A stretch of 64,000 nucleotides of DNA from DATLFA01 sp039915945 (lineage in GTDB: Bacteria > Actinomycetota > Acidimicrobiia > Acidimicrobiales > WLNW01): positions 50,968 to 114,967 of the forward strand of contig JBDSMH010000048.1 in NCBI GenBank assembly GCA_039915945.1, in the 5' to 3' direction. A program made the translations under genes and the position numbers. Shown here piece by piece: positions 59,380 through 64,000 of the stretch; the first letter of the stretch is position 1, and each line of letters begins with the position of its first letter. Below the pieces are notes generated by a model. It made no database searches, had not been told where the DNA came from, and saw only the letters and a program-made list of their open reading frames with translations.

Positions 59380-60282
59380 ATGGCCCTTCACGAAGCCGAC
59401 ATGATGGGCGCCGGCGAGCGCGAGCAGTACAAGGTCTTACGCCGTGAAGCCGACCGCGCCGACCGAGATCCCGCGGGTAGTGCCCGCCGGCGGCGCATCG
59501 TCGAACTCACGCTGGCCATCTTGTTCCCTGCCGTGATCTTCGGCTTTTGGCAAACCGGGTCGGTCAACGGCTGGTGGACACGGGGGTTCTATCCCGCCCC
59601 CAGCGATCTCTGGCACAAAGCGTTCGAGCGCTTCGACAAATTCCGTTTGTGGGACGACATCTGGGCCACCGTCTACCGCGTGCTGTGGGGTTACTTCTGG
59701 GGTGTGCTGTTCGGTCTGATCTTCGCCTTCGTCCTCGGGCGGGTCCGCGTGCTGCGCAAGATGACCGAGCCCACCCTCAATGCGCTCTACACGGTGCCCA
59801 AGATCACCCTCATCTCACCGTTCCTCATCATCTTCGGGTTCAAGGACAAACCGATCATCATCCTCATTGCCCTCACCGTCTTCTTCTTCATGTGGGTGCC
59901 GGTACAGCACGCAGTGATGACGGTGCCGTCGAGCCAGCGCGAAGCCGCCGAGTCGTTCGGCGCCAGCGCGTGGCAAGAGTTCCGCCACGTCACTCTGCCG
60001 TCGACGCTGCCCCAGATCTTCGTGCAGTTGCGGGTGGCGGCGAGCGTCGCATTTCTGGCGGTCTTCGGGTTCGAGGCCGTGTTCACCCCGTCGAAGGGCG
60101 GGGAACAGCACGGTCTCGGGTTCATGATCAACAACACGAGGGCCAATCTCGACTTGGAGAGCGCATTCGCCGGCGTCATCATCGCCGCGTTGCTCGGCGT
60201 GCTCGTTACCGCCGTTATCGGAGGCGTCGGCCGGGCGCTCACCCCGTGGGCCAACGAAGAAACCGGCGGCGGCCGGGCTTGA
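59380..60282 (+). CDS. ABC transporter permease (SsuC/TauC-like)
   Basis: A 300-residue inner-membrane permease with about six helices. The cytoplasmic coupling loop E-A-A-E-S-F-G-A-S-A-W-Q-E-F-R-H-V-T-L-P is the EAA motif that docks on the ATPase. The N-terminal 50 residues are charged and soluble. It forms the translocation channel with the preceding ATPase and the following binding protein. The solute is not certain; relatives carry sulfonates, nitrate or thiamine precursors. Confidence 0.92.
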   Translation: MALHEADMMGAGEREQYKVLRREADRADRDPAGSARRRRIVELTLAILFPAVIFGFWQTGSVNGWWTRGFYPAPSDLWHKAFERFDKFRLWDDIWATVYRVLWGYFWGVLFGLIFAFVLGRVRVLRKMTEPTLNALYTVPKITLISPFLIIFGFKDKPIIILIALTVFFFMWVPVQHAVMTVPSSQREAAESFGASAWQEFRHVTLPSTLPQIFVQLRVAASVAFLAVFGFEAVFTPSKGGEQHGLGFMINNTRANLDLESAFAGVIIAALLGVLVTAVIGGVGRALTPWANEETGGGRA

Positions 60283-60307
60283 GCCAGGGTTGAGCCAACG
60301 GTCACTG

Positions 60308-60313
60308 TATGAT
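60308..60313 (+). promoter_or_regulatory. -10 hexamer TATGAT for the binding-protein gene
   Basis: TATGAT, close to TATAAT, lies 30 bases before ATG 60343. Two copies of TTGAGCCA (60279, 60290) precede it, but neither has ideal -35 spacing. GGAGGGG sits five bases before the ATG, a conventional leader unlike the leaderless genes elsewhere. Confidence 0.5.
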
Positions 60314-60342
60314 CCCAAAGTCCAAATTCCGGAGGGGAATTC

Positions 60343-61590
60343 ATGAGATCAAGAAGGAAATTGGCGTTTCTGGCGCCGTTCATAGGCCTGATGCTGATCG
60401 CGTCGGCCTGCGGCGACGATGGTGGTGGCACTGCGACCCCCGACGGGCCGACCACGACCAAGGCCCCCGTTGCCGCCACCGTGCCCGTCACCACCGGCAC
60501 GGCTGCGGTGGCCACGGTCGCCGGTTGTGAGAAGCGGGGCTATTCCGACCCCAGCAACCTTTCGGACAACCGTCTGGTCGCCCGCTGCGATGTCGGCACG
60601 CCGGCGCCCAAGCCGCTGGCCAAGAAGGCCGACGGCACCAACGAGAAGATCGTGTTGGCCTCGAACTTCAAGCTCGAGTTCAACTCGCCCATCGGCCTCG
60701 CCATAGCGCTCGGCGAGTTCGCCAAAGAAAACCTCGACATCGACTACCAGGTGCTCTCTTTCGCCAACTCGGCGCCGCAGATGGCCAACGGTCAGGTCGA
60801 TGTAGCGGTCGGCGGCTTCGAGACCGCGCTGTTCGCGTCCGGATTCAAGGACTTCCCGGTGAAGGTGGCGCTGGGCAACTACTTCCCACCCAAGGCCAGC
60901 AACTACACCGTCCCGCAGACGGGACTGTGGTGTCGCCGTGAAATATTCACGACGCCGCAGACTCCCAATCTGAAAGAGCTCGAGACCAAGAAGTGGGCGA
61001 CCTCGGTCGGCCGCGGCTCGTCGGCCATGTACTACAGCGTCGCCGAGATCTTGAAGAAGGTCCCGACGTTCAACTACAAGGGCGTCGAAGTGCAGGCCAT
61101 CGGGTCCAACGACATCCTGGCCGCGGTCAAGAACAAGGTCGTCGATTGCGGCATCTTGCTCGACCCGATCTGGGTGCAGGTCAAGGACGACCCCACCTTT
61201 GTACAGGTGGCCACGCAGACCCCGGGCGAGCCCCTCGGCATCTACGCCTACGGCAAGCGCCTGCTGCAGGACCGCAAGGACATCGGCGACGCATTCGCAC
61301 GGGCCTACATCCGCACCGTCAACACCTACTTCCAGGCTGACTATCACAAAGACCCCAAGGTGATGGCCGAGATCCAGAAGTTCACCGGCCAGACCGACGC
61401 CGTGTTCGGTCCGCTGGCGGCGCTCGACTCGTTGACGATGGACTGGGAGATCCGCAAGGACACCACTACGCGTATCCAGCAGTTGTTCATCGACCTCGGG
61501 GTGATCACCGACTTCAAGACCCCGGTTGCCGAAGACAAGCTCGTCGACCGCAGCTATTACGAACGGGTCGTCGGCGCGATCAAGAAGTAA
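60343..61590 (+). CDS. ABC transporter substrate-binding lipoprotein
   Basis: A 415-residue binding protein with a lipoprotein signal ending L-I-A-S-A-C-G. A short acidic/Thr-rich linker follows, then an SsuA/THI5-like periplasmic fold with S-P-I-G-L-A-I-A-L-G-E-F and G-Q-V-D-V-A-V-G-G-F-E-T-A-L-F. It captures the solute outside the membrane for the permease and ATPase encoded upstream. Its own promoter and strong ribosome site suggest higher expression than the upstream genes. A strong terminator follows at 61616. Confidence 0.9.
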   Translation: MRSRRKLAFLAPFIGLMLIASACGDDGGGTATPDGPTTTKAPVAATVPVTTGTAAVATVAGCEKRGYSDPSNLSDNRLVARCDVGTPAPKPLAKKADGTNEKIVLASNFKLEFNSPIGLAIALGEFAKENLDIDYQVLSFANSAPQMANGQVDVAVGGFETALFASGFKDFPVKVALGNYFPPKASNYTVPQTGLWCRREIFTTPQTPNLKELETKKWATSVGRGSSAMYYSVAEILKKVPTFNYKGVEVQAIGSNDILAAVKNKVVDCGILLDPIWVQVKDDPTFVQVATQTPGEPLGIYAYGKRLLQDRKDIGDAFARAYIRTVNTYFQADYHKDPKVMAEIQKFTGQTDAVFGPLAALDSLTMDWEIRKDTTTRIQQLFIDLGVITDFKTPVAEDKLVDRSYYERVVGAIKK

Positions 61591-61615
61591 GACGTACCTA
61601 CGCAGAATTGAACGA

Positions 61616-61653
61616 GCGGCCCGCCTCCACCGAGGCGGGCCGCTTCGCTTTTT
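61616..61653 (+). terminator. Intrinsic terminator after the ABC importer
   Basis: GCGGCCCGCCTC, loop CACC, GAGGCGGGCCGC (perfect 12-bp stem), then TTCGCTTTTT. It is the clearest rho-independent terminator of the window. Its T-tract touches the GGGAGGA ribosome site of the next gene. Confidence 0.9.
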
Positions 61654-61667
61654 GGGAGGATGTCGCC

Positions 61668-62825
61668 GTGGTCGATCAACCGGATATCCGTCGCCGCACC
61701 TACGGCCAATGGTGGGATTCGACCGAGCCGTTCGTGTCGGTTTCGATCAGCGAGATCGACGCGCTGTGCCACGCGGCGTATCTCTCGGTCGGCACGGCAC
61801 CCGACGATGCGCATTATCTCGTCGCCACCAATCTCGACAAAGCCATCCAAGGTGACCACGCGCGCGGCGTGGGGCGCGTCGCCGGACTGATTGCTGCCAT
61901 CCGCGCCGGCAAGCTCGACGTCTCCGCGCCGATTCGCATCGTGCACGAAAAAGGGGCGACCGCCGTGGTCGACGGCGGCGAACGCGCATCGGGACGGTTG
62001 GTGGCGCGCGACGCGATGTGGCTCGCCGTCGACAAGGCCCGCGAGTTCGGTGTCGGCTTCGTCGGCGCGCGGGGTACCGCGGAGATCCTCACGCCGTTGG
62101 TCAAGCTCGCGGTCGACGCCGGCATGGTTGGCATGGCGATGGTGCAGAGCGTCCCCACCGTCGCGCCACTTGGCGGCTTTCAACCGTTGCTCGGCAACGC
62201 GCCGATGGCCTGGGGTGTGCCCGCACGCAACCGAGATCCGGTCATCCTCGACATGGCCTTCACCCAGAGTTCGGCGAGCCCCGTCATGATGGCGGCCGAA
62301 CAAGGACAACAAATCGAACCGGGGTTGCTCCTCGACGAACACGGCAACCCGACCACCGATGCGTCCGACTTCCCCGATTGGGAGCTCACCAACAAGACCG
62401 GCAACACCGGCGTGGCCGTCAAAGGTTCGTTGGTGCCCCTCGGCGACAGCCACAAGGGTTTCGCGATGGTGTTCATCATCGGATTGCTGTCGTCGATCCT
62501 CACCGACACCAGCCCGCCGTGGGAGCTCTATCACCACCTTCCCAAGCGAGGCCGTTACGGCACGTTGTGCATGGCAATCGACCCGTCCGCGCTCGATCCC
62601 ACGGGTGCAGCGGCGGACCGCGTCGATGCCTTCTGTGATCGCATCACGGGTGCGCCCCGCAAAGAAGGCGTCGACGCCATTTTGTATCCAGGTCTTCGTT
62701 CGCAACAGATCAAACGCGAACGACGCGCCGCCGACACATTCGCGATCCCTCGCAGTCACTACGAATCGCTCACGCAACTCGCGCGCGATATCAGCTATCC
62801 GCTGCCAAATCTGGTCGAGTCATGA
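61668..62825 (+). CDS. Ldh2/YlbC-type malate/L-lactate/ureidoglycolate dehydrogenase family oxidoreductase
   Basis: A 385-residue NAD(P)-dependent oxidoreductase of the Ldh_2 family. Typical stretches are A-L-C-H-A-A-Y-L near the N-terminus, the D-G-G-E-R-A-S-G-R-L-V-A-R-D-A-M block, N-A-P-M-A-W-G-V-P-A-R, D-M-A-F-T-Q-S and G-S-L-V-P-L-G-D-S-H-K-G-F-A. Members reduce 2-keto acids or oxidise hydroxy acids. GTG 61668 is chosen because GGGAGGA lies eight bases upstream; the frame to 61608 would pass through the terminator. Its stop overlaps the amidohydrolase start (ATGA). Confidence 0.88.
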   Translation: MVDQPDIRRRTYGQWWDSTEPFVSVSISEIDALCHAAYLSVGTAPDDAHYLVATNLDKAIQGDHARGVGRVAGLIAAIRAGKLDVSAPIRIVHEKGATAVVDGGERASGRLVARDAMWLAVDKAREFGVGFVGARGTAEILTPLVKLAVDAGMVGMAMVQSVPTVAPLGGFQPLLGNAPMAWGVPARNRDPVILDMAFTQSSASPVMMAAEQGQQIEPGLLLDEHGNPTTDASDFPDWELTNKTGNTGVAVKGSLVPLGDSHKGFAMVFIIGLLSSILTDTSPPWELYHHLPKRGRYGTLCMAIDPSALDPTGAAADRVDAFCDRITGAPRKEGVDAILYPGLRSQQIKRERRAADTFAIPRSHYESLTQLARDISYPLPNLVES

Positions 62826-63931
62826 TCTCCTCCGATTCGCACATCATCGAGCCGCCCGATCTCTGGACGAGTCGCATCGACCGCGAGTTCCGCAATCGAG
62901 CGCCGCACGTGGTCGAAGACGCCGACACGCACGAACAGTGGTGGGTGGTCGGCGCCAGCCGCACGCTGTCGTTCGCCGGAGGCGCGCAGACCGGCGACCG
63001 CTTCACGAACCCGATCGAACTGCGCACCGGTGCCCGCTTCGAACAAGTACGACCTGGCGGCTACGACCCGGCGGAACACCTCCGTGACAACGCCACCGAC
63101 GGTGTGTTCGGCTCGGTGCTGTATCCCACCGAAGGGCTTCTCCTGTACACGCAGGCCGACTCGGCGCTGCTCTCGGCGTGCTGCCGCGCGTACAACGACT
63201 TCCTGGCCGAGTTCTGCGCCAGCGCGCCCGATCGGCTCAAGGGCGTCGCCATGCTCAACACCGACGATGTCGACGACGCGGTACGCGAGATGCAACGCGC
63301 CAGAGACATCGGCTTGTCCGGAGCGCTCATCCCGACCGCCGCTCCGTCAGAGCGGCTCTACGACTCGCCCGACTACGAACCCCTCTGGGCCGCAGCCGCC
63401 GACTTGGCGATGCCGCTGTCGCTGCATCTGGGCGCCAACCGCGTCGGCACCGGTGGCGTCGACCCCAACTTGGCGCGTATCCGTCCCACCTATTTCGCGG
63501 TGTGCGAGCACTGGGTCAAGCTCTCACTCGCCGACATGATCTTTTCGGGCGTGTTCGACCGCCATCCTGCACTCGCGGTCGGCGCCATCGAACACGAACT
63601 CGGGTGGATCCCGTTCTTTCTCGAGCGCATGGACAACACCTACACCCAACGGCAGGGCAACGCGCGCTACTACCGCTTTTCCAACGCTCGGCTACCCAGC
63701 GAATTCTTCCGGCGCAATGTCTTCTGCAGTTTCCAAGACGATGCGTTCGGTATGCGCGAGCGTCAGTACATCGGGATCGACAGTCTGTGTTGGGGCAACG
63801 ACTATCCGCACACCGAGTCGACGTTCCCGCGGTCCCAACAGATCATGGGCGAGCGGCTCCACGATGTGCCCGCCGACGAACGTGACAAGATATTGCGCGG
63901 CAACGCGGCGCGAATCTACGGATTCGCGTAG
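62822..63931 (+). CDS. Amidohydrolase family 2 metal-dependent hydrolase
   Basis: A 369-residue Amidohydro_2 protein. The metal-binding D-S-H starts at residue 5 (where D-x-H is usual), H-L-G-A-N-R lies in the middle, E-H-E-L-G-W-I-P-F and W-G-N-D-Y-P-H-T-E-S near the C-terminus. Members hydrolyse or decarboxylate aromatic and dicarboxylic acids. Coupling to the Ldh2-type dehydrogenase and closeness to an ABC importer suggest one uptake-and-breakdown module, though the compound is unknown. The start overlaps the previous stop. Confidence 0.9.
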   Translation: MISSDSHIIEPPDLWTSRIDREFRNRAPHVVEDADTHEQWWVVGASRTLSFAGGAQTGDRFTNPIELRTGARFEQVRPGGYDPAEHLRDNATDGVFGSVLYPTEGLLLYTQADSALLSACCRAYNDFLAEFCASAPDRLKGVAMLNTDDVDDAVREMQRARDIGLSGALIPTAAPSERLYDSPDYEPLWAAAADLAMPLSLHLGANRVGTGGVDPNLARIRPTYFAVCEHWVKLSLADMIFSGVFDRHPALAVGAIEHELGWIPFFLERMDNTYTQRQGNARYYRFSNARLPSEFFRRNVFCSFQDDAFGMRERQYIGIDSLCWGNDYPHTESTFPRSQQIMGERLHDVPADERDKILRGNAARIYGFA

Positions 63932-63948
63932 CTTGCCTGCAGCCTTGC

Positions 63949-63978
63949 GCGAGCGCTCGGCTCGCTCTGCGTTTTGTT
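63949..63978 (+). terminator. Possible terminator after the amidohydrolase
   Basis: GCGAGC, loop GCTCG, GCTCGC, then a TTTTGTT tract starting six bases later. It is weaker than the one at 61616. Nothing else is visible in the last 69 bases. Confidence 0.45.
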
Positions 63979-64000
63979 GGTTCAGCGCACCGGCTCGACG

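Overview
The window is GC-rich, almost fully coding DNA with short intergenic gaps. None exceeds 300 bases, and I see no tRNA, rRNA, CRISPR array or insertion sequence. The content points to an actinomycete: F420-type luciferase-like oxidoreductases, a mycothiol-type MDMPI protein, Septum_form and DUF2510 proteins, a DUF222/HNH (13E12-type) gene, a second type II topoisomerase pair, and many acyl-CoA dehydrogenases, CaiB and SDR enzymes. The class Acidimicrobiia is my best guess; this is inference from gene content, not a phylogenetic result.

Layout. 1-17.3 kb is a catabolic block: cytochrome P450, 2-hydroxyacid dehydrogenase, FAD monooxygenase, NTF2-like protein, a four-gene minus-strand operon (SDR, LLM oxidoreductase, alpha/beta hydrolase, acyl-CoA synthetase), acyl-CoA dehydrogenase, a DUF222/HNH gene, and a TPP enzyme coupled to a double-domain CoA-transferase. 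17.3-28.9 kb is mostly housekeeping: PAP2 membrane protein, dxs, NFU scaffold, ABC-F ATPase, enoyl-CoA hydratase, septum-formation-like protein, YceH, ferrochelatase, a CoaD-like protein and a truncated histidine kinase. 28.9-34.3 kb holds an LLM monooxygenase, an esterase lipoprotein, a probable selenoprotein operon and an M1 aminopeptidase lipoprotein. 34.4-41.7 kb holds parC-parE, a RecB-like nuclease, a protein with a ParB-type N-terminal peptide, and mutM. 41.8-47.2 kb holds a steroid side-chain module (fused ChsH2-ChsH1-like hydratase plus Ltp2-like aldolase), an rRNA methyltransferase, a thioesterase and an enoyl-CoA hydratase. 47.3-55.6 kb is a run of overlapping plus-strand genes: HtpX, beta-propeller lipoprotein, DUF2752, DUF3048, RNase II/R, kynurenine monooxygenase and tryptophan dioxygenase. 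55.7-64 kb holds an acyl-CoA dehydrogenase, a methyltransferase, a histidine phosphatase, an ABC importer, and a dehydrogenase/amidohydrolase pair.

The most striking item is at 32154-32699 on the minus strand. A reading frame crosses an in-frame TGA at 32403-32405, giving a U-G-A-C motif that resembles the UGSC selenoprotein family. A perfect 7-bp hairpin with a GTG loop begins 12 nt after the TGA, where a bacterial SECIS would lie. It is followed three bases later by a conserved partner gene of unknown function.

Other general features: at least sixteen genes have a TANNNT hexamer 6-9 nt before the start codon, as expected of leaderless transcripts. A perfect match to the Bacillus-type LexA box overlaps the parC promoter. 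A small dispersed GC-rich repeat occurs in intergenic DNA and in frame inside two genes. There are two large inverted repeats, at 28064-28175 and 55637-55686. One gene (9511-10671) looks broken by two single-base frameshifts, and a histidine kinase has lost its membrane half.
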